A stretch of 64,000 nucleotides of DNA from Sabethes cyaneus (taxonomy: Eukaryota; Arthropoda; Insecta; Diptera; Culicidae). A program made the position numbers and the translations under genes. The notes beneath the pieces are model-generated. The model was not told where the DNA came from. It did not search any database and saw only the letters and a list, made by a program, of their open reading frames with translations. Shown here one piece after another: positions 10,741 to 23,139 of this stretch. Location of the stretch: contig NC_071354.1 of the NCBI RefSeq assembly GCF_943734655.1, positions 179,141,411-179,205,410 on the forward strand. Reading direction: 5' to 3'. Within the stretch, counting starts at the first letter, position 1; each line of letters begins with the position of its first letter.

Positions 10741-13700
10741 TTACGGGAACGAATAATACCTACATTCGTATGTCCACGACAAACCTGCGGTCGTGCTTTT
10801 TTGACGTAGGACTACGGCTTATGGGAAGATAGAATCTCTTAAAAAACTAAAAAATAGATCATTTCTTCATATTCCTTTTTCATTTTTCTTACGAAATATC
10901 AGAGTCACATAGAACCTAAACAATTCAGATGATTAAATGAATTTTATTACATTTAATTCTACTTATGAAATGGTTTTGGTTGGCTGTGACTTATTCTTGT
11001 GTAACGGCTAGGTTTTGATCTTTAGGAACAAGTGGAATATTTGCTCAAAAGTACCTTTTAATACCTTAAAACAACCATAATAATACTAATCAAACGAATT
11101 CCAAGCATAAAATTCTCTTTTTCCAACTTACTTTCAGTAGCAAATCGTTCCCAATTAGAATGTTGCCCCTTCTCAAACCATGCCTCACTCCACTCCTAGC
11201 TAGAGCTAGCTAACTTGAAACATGTCATCGCAAACCTGTCCTGATTTTCCGATAGTGACAACCAGTAAGAGCTCGGTGCAAAACATCTTGATACCACGCT
11301 GAATGACTGCTTTGAAATATGCACCTGTTACTGGCAGGAAACAACCAAACTGGGAGAAAAAGTCGTTAGATCGTTGTCGCAAAACGTAGAACTGTTGCTT
11401 CGCCAAATCACATTCACGCCATCATCCCTGGCCGTACTCGTTGTGCGGGTTGTCGCTCGCTCGAAACAGGAAGGAAGACATTTGGAGGAATAATTGAAAT
11501 GTTGTGAGGCGAACGAAAAGGTGAAAAAAAAATGATTTGAATATTTCGGGATTATACAGTTCAGTAACAGAGTGGCCAGGCCACGTTGGTGAAATAAATT
11601 AGCTCCATCCGGTCGAACTGAAACGAATCTGCCTTACAGAACTGGGCTTCTGTTTACTGAAAAATACTTAAAGTAAGAATGAATAATTTGCCTATATTTT
11701 CTGCGCGAATTCGGGAGAAACATTCTTCGATGTGTATCTGATCGAATTAATAATCTAAACATGTCTGTCCATTGAGCTTCAAATTATGTTAGATGTTTCT
11801 TTTCTGCGAAAAAAATAAATAAATGAAGAATAGCCAAAAACAAAACGTGAGTTAAATACTCTAGCCATCACACGCGGTGCCCGATTTTGGCAGGGTTCAT
11901 TCGTAGTGAAACCTGTTTTATGAATGGAAAAAGTATCGTCAACACCTAGGCATTCGCGGCAAAACCAATCGCATCCCAGCCATCCCCGAATCGATTTTCT
12001 CTGAAAGCAGCACCAAAGTGACAGCATAAAAAAAAGAAAGTATCGAATTGCATCAGATTGCACGCCAGCCATGATCGTCACTCATTGCCACCCTGGCAGA
12101 CCCTGGCAGGCAGTGGTGTTGGCGCGATGGTGCAGGCATTCAGTTTCCGAACCGAAATCTGTCCCTGTAGTGAGCCAGCCGTGGCTGCCAGCGTGCTATT
12201 GCTATTGGTTCGCCCGGCCCAAAAGGTTGTGAAATATGCAAATTTTTATCGCCAATCTAAACTGAAGCCGTATCGTTACGGCCGGTTTTATTTGCATTTT
12301 CTGCGCCCCGAGGCCTCGTCTCGCCGGTACTGCGCGAAGAAAATTGATGCTTTCGAGTACGGAAATGCCAAAAAGCATCAATCGCCGCCGTGATGCCCTG
12401 AGATGGATTTCTTCAGCCACACATTCTTTCCGAGCGTTTAATTTTTTTCCTCGTACCATTGAATCGAACTCGAACGAACGAACCTTCCTGCTCTGGGCAA
12501 AACAATTAAGAGGGCGATTGTTTTTCCCGCTCGAAACTGTTTCAGCCAACCAACGCGGTACCGACCGGCGTGGCGCAGACCGACAGAAACAGATCACTTT
12601 ACAAGATAAACGAAACTGAAACTGCAACAACAATCGAAAGTTTTTGTTGCAACAATAAACGCGCCACTCTTTCTTCCTCAAGCACCGACCGGGTGCGGTG
12701 GTCCCCTCGCTAGGCATCGACCATTGCTAAGGGCCTTAGAAAACTATTAAAGAGTTACAAACCACGACCGGGTGGCTGCCGCTACTGCTGCAGTGCAAAT
12801 AAAATGGTAACAAGTAAATGTTGGAAAATTGTTGCATAAAATCAAGCGATTCATTTTGTTTTTGCTCCATCCCTAGCAGCGAAAGTGCATTTGAATGTTA
12901 TTGCCATCACTCAACCATCTTGATTTGCTCCGTTCCGAGATTTCCGAAACGATATGGTGCGGTGCCTGTCGGTTCGTTCGTCCGTCTTTCCGACTGAGGG
13001 CAGAAAAAATTGAGACAGAAATGCATCCTATGTACATAAATTCCAAAGTGGACGTTTAACTCGCGCTAGAGGTCTTACACTCGTGTGTCCGGGGTAAACC
13101 ATGTATGGATCGATCGGACCGCTCGTTCGCTCGGCCACGTGCAGAGCAATTCGTACGCATGTTGAGTGTTTCATTGTGATCTTGGAAAGCGCGTCAAATG
13201 TGATAATTGGCCGGTGAGAAAAGCTCGCCGTTGGAAGTGAGCCAATAGCCAAGCTCCCATGCTTGGTTTGGTTTGGTTTGGTCGACTGGTGGGTTAACGT
13301 TCGTCACCGCTTTTTCTGCTTTTTCTGCTCTGCTCTGCACTCGAGCTAGTTTTGGAAACAAGACAAAACTGTCGACGATCGCTTTCGTTTTCATATTTAT
13401 TATTTTAATTGCTACCGACATGTAGGCTGGCGATTCATCAATTCGATCAGCTGAGCTCCGGGAGTGATGGCGAATTTTGCTTATCTTAAATTTTTGTTTT
13501 TACTTCGAGAGGTTGATCATTGAGTGCTAGGTGCCATCGTTTTTGGAAATTAGTTGATGTCCTTTGGATATGAGCACAAACACATTAGCATAATTGAGTT
13601 TTCATCTACCTTGAAACTGGCAAATAATCATATTGTCTCTCAGTTTTAGATACAGAGTCCAACACCAGAAATACTGAAAGAAAAAATAATGCAAATTTCA

Positions 13701-13860
13701 CTAAAAATGCGTAATTACGGATAGAAATTCCTACAGAACAATTTTGTACAGCACAAAAAGACCAACAAAATAACAATCCAGCAAAATTTGCGTGAAACTA
13801 TTGCAGACAGACAATAATTTTATTTTTGAGTGTAATTTCTTTATACTACAGCATTCTCCC
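10741..13860. other. No gene recognised; GC-richer, possibly single-copy sequence
   Basis: Short frames in all registers lack recognisable domains. A relatively GC-rich block spans about 12,050-12,730, and a polypyrimidine/CTG stretch lies near 13,305-13,340. The word GACGTAGGACTACGG is at 10,803-10,817. Compared with its neighbours this stretch has few visible repeats, so it is a reasonable place to look for host exons or enhancers. I cannot support either. Confidence 0.4.
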
Positions 13861-14248
13861 AAAGGGGGATGGTGTGGTGTACAATAACCAGCAGCCAGAA
13901 AAAGTTCTGGTGTATTGTCTATACCTCACGTAGCTTTCAACCAGATTTAATCTTTTCATTGCATGGCGACTCTGTTTAGGGTGTTCCTGATAAGACCACC
14001 TTAAATAAGAGACGCCAATAAAATAAGGAATAAATGCGCGAGAAGACTCAAAATTAAATATAATCTCGCAGAGATCTGGCGAGAAAGCGGTCAGCTGAAG
14101 AATAATAGAGCCGCCGGAAAATACTGGCTCCCGGCAGAGCTCTACAAAAATGACCAAGAACCGCTAGCAACCGCACTTCACTGGATAATATCAAGGATTT
14201 GAGTGAAGGAGAAACTACCGGAGGAATGGATGGAAGGTGTGGTCTGTA

Positions 14249-14424
14249 AAGCAAAGCAAAGCCTAAGTGCTACATTCCGTTATCGAAACTTGAACTTCTG
14301 TTTTTATACGACCGACTTCGCTGCCAGCTGTTAAAATACAAGACAATTGCAGGGCCAGTTGCTACGATCCTATTAATTCTAGCAGCCTCTCCCAGCCGAG
14401 ATTCGAGCATACCACGATTGGCTT
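14249..14424 (-). mobile_element. tRNA-related SINE (family A) with 13-bp target duplication
   Basis: The insert is bracketed by GGTGTGGTCTGTA at 14,236-14,248 and again at 14,425-14,437, a clean 13-bp target-site duplication. On the minus strand it begins near CAATCGTGGTATGCTCGAATCTCGG (broken by read here as CAATCGTGGTATG then CTCGAATCTCGG), which includes a B-box-like word. It ends with a GCTTTGCTTTGCTT tail. It lies inside the RTE remnant, so it inserted later. The short simple tail and target duplication fit mobilisation by LINE machinery. Confidence 0.85.
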
Positions 14425-14651
14425 GGTGTGGTCTGTACCATCTACAATTTCGATCAGCTAGATTGCTATAATTACCGCGGCATAACGCTGGTCAACACCG
14501 GCTACTAGGTGCTCTATCAGATTTTTTTTTGCGTCGCCTAACCCCAATGGCAAGAGAATTCGTAGGGCAGTGTTGGGCGGGTTTTATGGGGGCCCGCGCT
14601 ACAACAAATCAAGTTTTTGCTTTTCGAACAATCGTCTAGAAATGTCGGGAG

Positions 14652-15005
14652 CAGGGATGGAAAATTAGTGATTTTGATCAAATCTATGAGCTACGGCCAC
14701 GCGCACAGATCACGATCCGTACATATCATGACAAACAGTGAATCTTTAGCTTTAATCACAAAATTTTGTTCTCTTAACAACTCGTAGCAGTCGATCGCAG
14801 TTTTTAATTTCACCTAGCTGCAAGAAAAAAGGTTACTCAAGTTGCTTGTATTGAGATACACGCACTGCACACAACCGATCGTCTGTATCTGTTATACTTC
14901 TCAACAAAATCAATCAATGAACATGTTCTGACATGAAGTTTGTCATAATCTGTACGGATCGCTCCCATGTTCTTGATTGCTAGAAACGATTTTTTACCAT
15001 TCCTG
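14652..15005. mobile_element. hAT-like MITE with perfect 8-bp target duplication
   Basis: GTCGGGAG occurs at 14,644-14,651 and 15,006-15,013, immediately outside the element. The termini are CAGGGATGGAAAA on the left and the inverted CCATTCCTG on the right. CAGGG/CCCTG-type termini with 8-bp duplications are characteristic of hAT elements. The 354-bp interior has no transposase frame. It interrupts the RTE remnant between the pre-RT part and motif A. Confidence 0.85.
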
Positions 15006-15478
15006 GTCGGGAGTATAACGTGCCCACGGATCATATTTTCGTAGATTTCAAAGCAGCATACGAAACAGTTGAACGCGAACAGCTATGGCAGATAATGCAC
15101 AAGAACGGTTTTCCGGACAATCTGACGCGGTGATGTGCTACATACGCGTTTCGGGGACACTCTCAAGGCCTTTCAAATCACGCAGAGCGGCACTGTCCGT
15201 GGACAATATCGCTATTGAAGGTGTGATCCGGCGAGCGGACATCAAAATGAGAGGAACGATCTTCAGCAACAGTAGCCAACTCCTAACCTTCGCAGACGAC
15301 CTCGACATTAAAACTAGAAACCTTTGGGACGGCGGAGGAATACTTACCCAGATTAAAAACGGAGACTATCACAATAGGTTTACAAGTCAATGCGTCGAAA
15401 AGCAAACATATGGAAGGTAGAGGCTCCAAAGAGAGGAACGTTTGCCTCTTAAGGACAGTGACTATTGATGACAACCTT

Positions 15479-15534
15479 GTCACCTAAGTGACAAACCGTG
15501 TCACCTAGGTGACAAAGCGAGTCACCTAGGTGAT
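15479..15534. repeat. Array of 14-bp palindromes GTCACCTAGGTGAC
   Basis: The near-palindrome GTCACCTAAGTGAC (15,479), the perfect palindrome GTCACCTAGGTGAC (15,500) and a near-perfect copy (15,521) are spaced exactly 21 bases apart. A half-site GTCACCTG follows at 15,539. The core CACCTAGGTG is an inverted repeat of CACCT. Protein binding is a hypothesis only. It sits between the RTE remnant and a pyrimidine-rich satellite. Confidence 0.8.
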
Positions 15535-15589
15535 GATTGTCACCTGATTCGCGGGGAATCCAAAATCGTCACTCGCCTAGCAGAATAAG

Positions 15590-17815
15590 CGTGATTGTCT
15601 TTTTTCTCTTTGTAACTATTTGCTGTCATTTTTATTATTTTGTGGTACCGTGCCGTATCGAAATCCGTACACCTAAGAGCTAGACAATTTTAAATGGTCA
15701 ATATAAAATCATGATATTGTAATAAGCAATTCGTCATGTTTTCTTTTGACAGTATAATGCTCATTTTAACGTTATTTGGAATAACAGGAAGCTAAAATTA
15801 ATCCTAGTTATAAAAAAACGAGATCAAAATGTGCATCTCTTGATTTAAAATCCGTACACTTTTTTACGCCTGATTCGAAATCCGTACACCTGTGACTCAA
15901 AATCCGTACACCATGTTAAAAATCAATCAAAGTCCGCATAATTTTGAATCTAAATCCGTGCAAGCTTGATCGAAATGAGTTTAAAGTTTGTGGCTAAATT
16001 GTTTTTCTTTATTTGACTAATTGCTTTATAAAATATGCTTTTCTCGATAATTGACGCATTGTATTTTAGTCCTGCTCATCTAAGAGTCGTTCACACGCAC
16101 AGTAGGAACACTACAAGGAATTAATCTTTTTGTTTTAAAGCCAAATTATGAGTAATTGTTCATTTTCGGTCGGAAAGTTAAAATATCAGGTTTGGTACTG
16201 ATTAAATATTGCCTCTATCCATCCCACTTGTAACAAAACCTCGTTTGTGTTAAATGTTCTTACATTCTTTTCCTTATGCCTCAGGAAATATTAGGCTTAG
16301 AAACAAACTTTTTTTAAATTTTAGAGTAAATTAACTTCACTTATAAACAATATATAACATTTTTTCTTGATTTTTGTTGCAAATTATACGGAAAGCTGAA
16401 AAATTGCAGAAAAGACTCCGGTATTTCGAGAGTACCAATTTAATATAGTAGCTCTTATCGTAGTGACCGGAACTTAACTATCTCGATGCTTTTATTAAGG
16501 GATTATCCACCATGTATTATCGCAATTGCCATCTTCCAGTTTATCAACATATATTTAGCTTTAGTGATTTCCAATTTGTTTGGCAAAACATACAATAGAG
16601 TTGGATCACTAGGGATACTGCACAGGTGTACGGATTTAGATTCAACTAGTCAACTGAATCAAAATCCGTACAGTACTAATTATGATGAATAAATATTATT
16701 TCAATGCCATAATGAATGAAATTAAGCTGTAGAACGATAAACACCTTTAGTTCAAATTGATTTTCGGGATTTTAAATAGGAAAATCATTTCAAGTGCGCT
16801 TTACACTTCATTTTATTGGAAGTTATTTTCTTAGCAAATTGCTAACAACACAGCCAATTTAGAGGGAAATCTGATAGGCATTAACGTTTTAATTTTTATT
16901 ACTTGTATTTGATGGCCTACTACCTATATTTTGACATTGACTTAATGCTAATAAACCACGGGTCTAGGCCTATTATTAATATTTTGCATTTAGACTTTTT
17001 ATACATATAATCAAGCAAATTGTATTTGGTATACGGATTTCGAAGCTGTACGGATTTCGATACCGCATGGTATGTTCTTGTTTTATTAGTCATGAAAACT
17101 GTGGTTAATTTTTAGTTGCTGTTTTGCCGTCTATTTATCGTCCCTTTTTTGCTTTTTTGATACTATTTATAGACTTTCATTGCCTCTTCTCGTCGTATTT
17201 CTGTTGTCTTTCCTCTTTGCAACTACTTGTCATCACTTTCCTTGTTTTTTTCTTTCTTTTGATATCTTTTTGTCATCTTATTGCCGTCTTCTCGAAACCC
17301 CTTTCCGCCTTCTTTCGTCATTCGTGTTCGTCCTCTTTCGTCGTGTTCTTATTATCTTTGTCATCATTTGCGGTATCGTTGCCATCTGTTCATCGTATTT
17401 TTATCATCTGTTCGTCGTATTTTGACCATTGATTTTGGCATACTTTGTAACATTTTTTTGGCGACTTTTTTCTCTTAATTTTCGTCTTTTTAATGTCACT
17501 TTATCGTGGTTTCACCGTTTTCTTGTGTCCTTTTGTCATTTTTCATCGTCCTTTTAGTTATCAGGATAATAAAAATGTTGTACTCCGTTTCGTTTCGTCA
17601 TCTTTCTGTCATATATTCCTCTTTTCAACATCTTTTTGCATGTTTTATCTTCCGCTTTCAATAGTTTTTAACGTCTCCTCTCTCCTTGTTGTTTTTTGTC
17701 GTATTTTTTCTCTTCTATTGTTCGACATATTTCCGTCCAATTTTTAACCTAATTGTCAACTTTTATTTGTGTTTTCGCCATCTTTTCTTTACTTTTTCGT
17801 CATATTTTCTTCGCA
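15590..17815. repeat. Degenerate pyrimidine-rich satellite, split by a TIR element
   Basis: Segments 15,590-15,645 and 17,073-17,815 consist of loose repeats of TCGTC/TTTTTGTCATC/TCTTTTCGTC words on the plus strand. The complementary purine-rich form (GACGAAAA, CGACAAAAAGA) fills most of 39.1-41.4 kb. The Phe/Ser/Cys-rich open frames here result from this composition and are not genes. Confidence 0.75.
15648..17070. mobile_element. Non-autonomous TIR transposon with AAATCCGTACAC subterminal repeats
   Basis: The left end CCGTGCCGTATCGAAATCC matches the inverted right end (CCATGCGGTATCGAAATCC), and both are flanked by TA. AAATCCGTACAC words recur near 15,662, 15,849, 15,880, 15,901 and, inverted, near 16,628 and 17,050. 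The element lies inside the pyrimidine satellite. The interior is AT-rich and carries no recognisable transposase. A TA target suggests a Tc1/mariner/pogo-type source, by inference. Confidence 0.75.
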
Positions 17816-18024
17816 TTTACATTCAAAGCAGCACACTTTGCGCACTTCTGGTTGCAGTAGCTTATTTACGACTGAAATTAGTAATATATCGGTTGGAGCA
17901 ACTGGTTTGCAACAACTGTGTTAGTAGGAATCGCTTATACGCTGTCAGTTCGCCGTCAGTTTACTATACGGGTCTCAGTGCCAAAGTTAATAGGCCATAT
18001 CGGGATAATATAGAATTCAGTATG

Positions 18025-18160
18025 AAGGAAGGGTGATGAGGGGCCTGGGAATAAACCCATGCTAAAGTCACTTTGACATCGAATGGTCTGATTATACTAA
18101 GATTCGAGCTCATTCACTTGTCAAAGCAGACTCGGTAACCTTGCGGCTACAGAGACCCCT
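18025..18160 (-). mobile_element. tRNA-headed SINE (family B), short copy
   Basis: On the minus strand it reads GTAGCCGCAAGGTTACCGAG (A-box-like), then GAATCTTAGTATAATC, then GCATGGGTTTATTCCCAGG. The same order is found at 31,703-32,376 and 34,990-35,335. The B box is decayed in this copy (GCTCGAATCTT). Only the head of the element is present. Confidence 0.75.
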
Positions 18161-18389
18161 TCGCCGTCTCTTCTCTATTATCACACTTGTTATAAAACAG
18201 TTGAGTTGACTGTTATATGACTAATTTCAGTCATTAATAAACTGATTTAACTTAATGTATCGTAAGTCAGTTATTTGGGTTAATTGCCTTTTCTTCGTAT
18301 TTTAGTCAAAACAACCATATTTGCTTGACAGTAGTAAAGGATTTAGAAGTTCTATCGCTTCTAGCGATCAAGATCATAGGAGCGAACAG

Positions 18390-19850
18390 ATTCGGATTCA
18401 CTGGCATAGTGCTGGAAAGAGCACTTTCAGACACTGTTGAATAGCGAGGTAAACGAGAAGATTAGCAGGAATAAAACAAGAATTGTAAGCGATGGCTAAG
18501 CTGTGGAGTCTCCAACACAGGAGGAGGTTAAGAAGGCAATTAGTGAACTGAAAAATGGTAACGCTGCCGGGAAGGACGGTATCCCAGCTGAACTTCTAAA
18601 AGCGGGGAGCGAGCGGCTGTACGAAGCAATCCAACGAATCATTGTCAGGGTCTAGGAGGAAAAACAAATGCCGGAGGAGTGGTTAGATGGACTCATTTGC
18701 TCAATTTTTAAAAAGGGGCATCGACTCAAGTGTAAAAACTATCGAGGAATTACATTGCTCAATTCTGTCTATAAGGTGCTCTCCCTTATCCTGTTCTGCA
18801 GACTGCGGCCGTTAGCGGAGTCCTTCATCCGTGAGTGCCTAGCTGGTCTTCGTGAGGGTTGCTCCACTACGGATCAGATGTCTACCCTGCGTCAGTTACT
18901 GTAAACGTTCTGGGAGTACAACTTGCTGACACATCATCTGTTTATGGACTTTAAGGCGGCGTACGATTCAATCAAGCGAAACAAGCTGTGGCAGATAATG
19001 CTAGAACATGGTTTTCCGACGAAACTAGTCACGCTGATTCGTCCGACGCTAGATGGGTCCAAATCTTGCGCTAGAATAGCGGGTGAGACCTCATCCGCTT
19101 TCGTGACGTTGAATGAAATGAAGCAAGGAGATGCACTCTCTAACCTGCTACTCAACATCGCCTTGGAAGGTGCAATACGAAGAACAAACGTGGAAAGGAA
19201 TGAAACTATCGTCACGAAATCTCACATGCTTCTTGGCTTTGAGGATGACGTCGATATCATCGGAATGAACCGTAGAGTAGTGGAAGAGGCCTTCAAACCT
19301 TTTAAAACGGAAGTGCGAGATTGGGGCTTACCACAAACACCGCCAAAACGAAGTACATAAGTGCAGGTAGGGAACGTTGGAGACCAAGTGGTGTAGGTGC
19401 CGTGGTGGAGTTAGATGGGAAACGATATGAAGTAATGGAGGAATTTATATACCGTGGTATACTCATGACATGTGACAACTATGTAAGCCGTGAAGTGAAA
19501 CGACGAATTGCACTCGCGAATCGGGTTTTCTTCGGTTTACGTAGTCAGCTGAAGTCCCGTAGTTTGGAAATTCGCACAAAACTGTCGCTCTACAGAACAC
19601 TAATCCGCCCGGTGGCCCTTTACTGACATGAATTATGGACGCTAAAGGAAGCTGATCGACGTGTGCTTGGGGTTTTTGAGCGCAAAATTCTGCGATCCAT
19701 ACTTGGTGGCAAAATGGAAAATGGAGTGTGGCGTAAACGCAAGAATCACGAGCTGTTCCTAGTATACAAATATGCTGATATAGTGAAGGTAGTACAATGT
19801 GGCAGGCTACGGTGGGCTGAGCATAAATACGAAGATCTGGTCCACTGGTG
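18390..19850 (+). pseudogene. RTE-type reverse transcriptase pseudogene
   Basis: The order is pre-RT (WKEHFQTLLNSEV; EVKKAISELKNGNAAGKDGI), LPEEW-like MPEEWLDGLIC, KNYRGITLLNSVYKV, motif A FMDFKAAYDSI, motif B GDALSNLLLNIALEG, and motif C reading GFEDDVDIIG where relatives have GFADD. The thumb region (TKLSLYRTLIRPVALY, then HELWTLKEADRRVLGVFERKILRSILGG) follows. Breaks are a TAA at 18,901, a frameshift near 19,320 and a TGA near 19,624. The FADD to FEDD change, if real, would add further damage. The endonuclease and the 3' end are missing. More diverged from the other RTE copies than they are from each other. Confidence 0.88.
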
Positions 19851-19859
19851 AGCACACTT

Positions 19860-22800
19860 TTGCTATCCAAGTCCGGTATAACCTGCGATTTCGTTTACAA
19901 AAAAAAAGCTAGAAACAGTATAAATATTCGCAACAAACAAAACTGTTGAACGTAATTATCCAGTAATCTCGAATTGCATCTACAATTTTAGTTCTACGTC
20001 AACCCAAGGCTCGTGTCCCTAGTAACAGAGCTTCATACTTTTATTTCGTATAAAAGTTCAGCATCGCTGGTTGTCGTGCTTCGTTCGCTGCAATCGCCTT
20101 AGAATACTCGTTGCAATAATCAATGAAAACAAAAACTTTGTTTCATTCAAGTCATTTGAATTTCTGCAATTAATTACCAGTGATTAGTAGAAGTGTGCTT
20201 TTGAGTTAAGTTCTAGATCAAGACTTTTTGCTCGGTGTCGATATCTGGCGGCAAATTAAAAAGAATTAACATTGGCATGTTATTGATCTTTTTATTTGCT
20301 ATATCTGATGAATGTGAAAAATGAAATAGATGGAAACTTTAGAGTACGCTCCGCATGTGAAGAGGCCATTGCTAATTTCAGGCAAAAAATGCATATGGTA
20401 AATGCGAGATCCAACGGATCAATGGTATACAATCTCTTTGATCTACACACAAAAAGGGCAAATATGCAATAAAAATCTTCGCCTATAAATCTTCGCATAA
20501 AAAGAAATTGGTTTTGCACCGTAATTCACGCATGTTTTATTACACGGGCAAATAGCATAAGTTTAAATTATTTAAAGTATTCCAAACGACTGTCTGTATT
20601 CAAGTGAGGTCATAAATAATAATAAAAAAAGATTGATTTCCAGCTTATTAACAATTAAAATGTTTTTATTGGAAGAAGAAATATAAAAGTTTCAACCTGC
20701 TTTGACTGTTGATTTTCAACTGCAGAATTGTGCTTCAGAATATGCTGTTACCGGGCAGACAACCAATCATTGGAACAAAATACCCAATATCGGATCATTA
20801 TCGGAACTCAACGAACTCTTGCCGAGCAGGCTGGGCAAAAACTGCCACCGGAAGAAGATGTATCTTGCGTATCCCGTGGCGCACGGTGCCGACGCAACTG
20901 CCGGGCCAGCATGCGCACCGCGCTAATGAAGTTCGTAACTGTAACGGTTCTCGGCGTACGGTCGGCAACAGTGGCAGCTGCAGCAGCAACAACACAGTAT
21001 TTATGCCAGTTTCCCCTTATGGTCCCGACAAAAGCTCCCAACAGCATCGTCGTCAGCATGCAGTTTATAACTCAATCTTCATTGTTATTCAAATTTGTGG
21101 CACCAGCCGGCACCGCCGTCCGGTCCGTTCGTGTGCACTGACTTTAACGGGTTTGGTTTGACGGTGACTAGACCGCGCCTGTGACCAGATTCTAAACGCT
21201 CGGTATGTGGTTCGTACCTACGTACGTACGTACACGGTGGTGATGGACAATTCTTCCTCAGACCTCGGGCAATTCGTTTCATTCAAATGGGAGCCATCTT
21301 CCAGCCCGGTTCAGCCCCCTGCCGCAGCTCTGAAAGAGTCGAGATAACTTTTCACACCACGTGAAGTATGATGAATGAGAATTTTAATGCTACGTTACCC
21401 ACAAGTGTTCGGTGGGGCATGTGGCAGTCGGTGGTTTCTCAGCGAGAATTTTTCGTATTTACCTCAACTTTTTAGTGCAATTCTCAAACGCTTAGTAGTT
21501 CTCCTTAGTTTAATTTCCTTACGAAAAAGTATTATTTCGTTGCTTTACCGTTTAGGTAGGTTTCATACGTTTGAAGCGCGAAATTTTCTCCACTCCTTCG
21601 TCAGTGTGCTGATCTTGTGAAAAGCCGAAGTCCCGTTCGGTCGCTATCGGAACAAAAGAATGGCCGTCATAAAACTAGTTCTGATGATTAACATAATATG
21701 GCTGGTACGTCTATACAATATGCGAACGGCAGCAGCGCTCATAACCTCTCTCTCTGAAGTGCCGGTAGCGCTGCTGTAGTGCAGACACGTAAACAGTTAT
21801 GTTAATTGTTGCCATTGAGGGACTTCTTCTGACCGCGCTTTGATGTTTAGGTTAGGCAGTCTGGGTCTGGGTCTGGACCTGGACGACGACCGTTCAGGCG
21901 GAAGAAGATGGAACGGGCCTTAATAATAAACGATACTGCTGTTGATGGTGATGGTCATGATGCCAACGATAATGATGCTTGATGAAAGAATCGTTGAGAA
22001 GTTTCTGTTGTATACTCTACTCTGTTGGGGAAGTGTGGTTTTGTTGGTGGTTTAAATTAGAGAAGGGTTATAGGATATCTGGCTGTGGTTTGTGGTTTGC
22101 TACTTTTGTGGGTGGGCAGCTGACTGGCGATTGCATGGCAGGCCGGCTTGACTGGACGTCGAAGATAATTACTGAAACTATTTTGAAAGATTATAGTTAA
22201 TTGTATTTTATTGCTTATTTAAGTCTTTCGGCTGCAAGTGTAATAATGTTTTTTATTTCTATTTTCTTACAGGTAATTTGCCAGGTGATTTACTAGTAAC
22301 ATCTGTCCACTCAAAGTATGGGAATCGCAACTAAAGTTTTAAGTATTACCCGTAAGTGATTTGCTATTTAAAATATATGATGTTTTGTCCTCAATCAACA
22401 GTCGGCTGAGATACAGCAGAAAGTAGAACAACATACCAGGTGTATAGGTACAATCTTATTGCTTCCATCAATATAAGAAAAATTGATCGTAATGAGCTTG
22501 ACCATGGGGTATGCACCAGTTGGGAAATCTATCTGAACGGGCAACGTCAGATTCCGACAGCAAAATGTAGTGCCAGTGTTCTGATTGTGAAAATATAATA
22601 TAATTGGCCGTTTAACAGATATATTGAAGCCATTCAGACTTGAGAATGATGCAATATAAGGCGCATCGATTTATTCGGTAAAATGATATTATAATAGGTC
22701 CTCGTGAATGGGTGATTTAAAAATACCAGAACGGCGAAGCATTGAGCAACATTACACATGGCTCGCCAATTTTTGACTTTTGCTCGTAGCTTTCGAGCAC

Positions 22801-23130
22801 AATTCAACTGTAAGAAAAACAGTAAAATTCTAGACAATTTTCTGCTATAAAAGTTTGTCAGAATGAGACTGTGTTTTGCCAGAAAAACTGTGTTAAAAAT
22901 AATTTATAGTAGCATTATTTTTTCAGTATTTTCATCATAAAATATCAAGTATTAACCAAAAATGTCCAAATAACACGATTTCATGCTTGACATTGGATTG
23001 CAAAAACTTTGTGTCTGACACTATAGCCTATCATTGAAGTTTTAAACCATAGTTACTAAATAAATTACATAAATTTAGCGACTTGCGCTGTGTTGACTTT
23101 TCATTATGGCAAGCTAATAGTGGAAAACCC
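19860..23130. other. No gene recognised; anonymous sequence with a GC-richer core
   Basis: A GC-richer block at about 20,800-21,350 and a second at about 21,700-21,930 contain only short frames without recognisable domains. A small (ACGT)n tract lies at 21,218-21,233. The word TTCTACGTCAA at 19,992 belongs to the dispersed motif. The low repeat content here makes host regulatory DNA possible but unproven. Confidence 0.4.
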
Positions 23131-23139
23131 ATAGAGTAA

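Larger units (their letters stand above)
14085..15478 (+). pseudogene. RTE-type non-LTR retrotransposon RT remnant, twice interrupted
   Basis: Conceptual translation across the inserts gives recognisable RT pieces in order: RAAGKYWLPAELYK (pre-RT), LPEEWMEGVVC, CYNYRGITLVNTGY, then DHIFVDFKAAYETVEREQLWQIM (motif A with its Asp) and LLTFADDLDI (motif C). It ends in SKHMEGRGSKERNVCL, which parallels the sibling copy at 55-57 kb. Stops and frameshifts interrupt it, and it is truncated at both ends (no endonuclease, no thumb). A SINE at 14,249-14,424 and a hAT-like MITE at 14,652-15,005 split it. Removing both restores continuity of the alignment. RTE clade is inferred from FADD-region and downstream similarity to the other copies here. 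Confidence 0.85.

Noticed and set aside
12058..12717. Frames on both strands in the GC-rich block (111 and 171 codons) as a host exon
   Set aside because: They overlap antisense, show no recognisable domain, and no splice or codon evidence favours either strand.
15479..15546. CRISPR-like repeat-spacer array
   Set aside because: Units are 14-bp palindromes with 7-base gaps in a eukaryotic repeat context, with no cas genes.
17124..18036. Phe/Ser/Cys-rich frames that look like membrane proteins (also 39,074-41,361 minus)
   Set aside because: They overlap in several registers and arise from pyrimidine-rich satellite composition.
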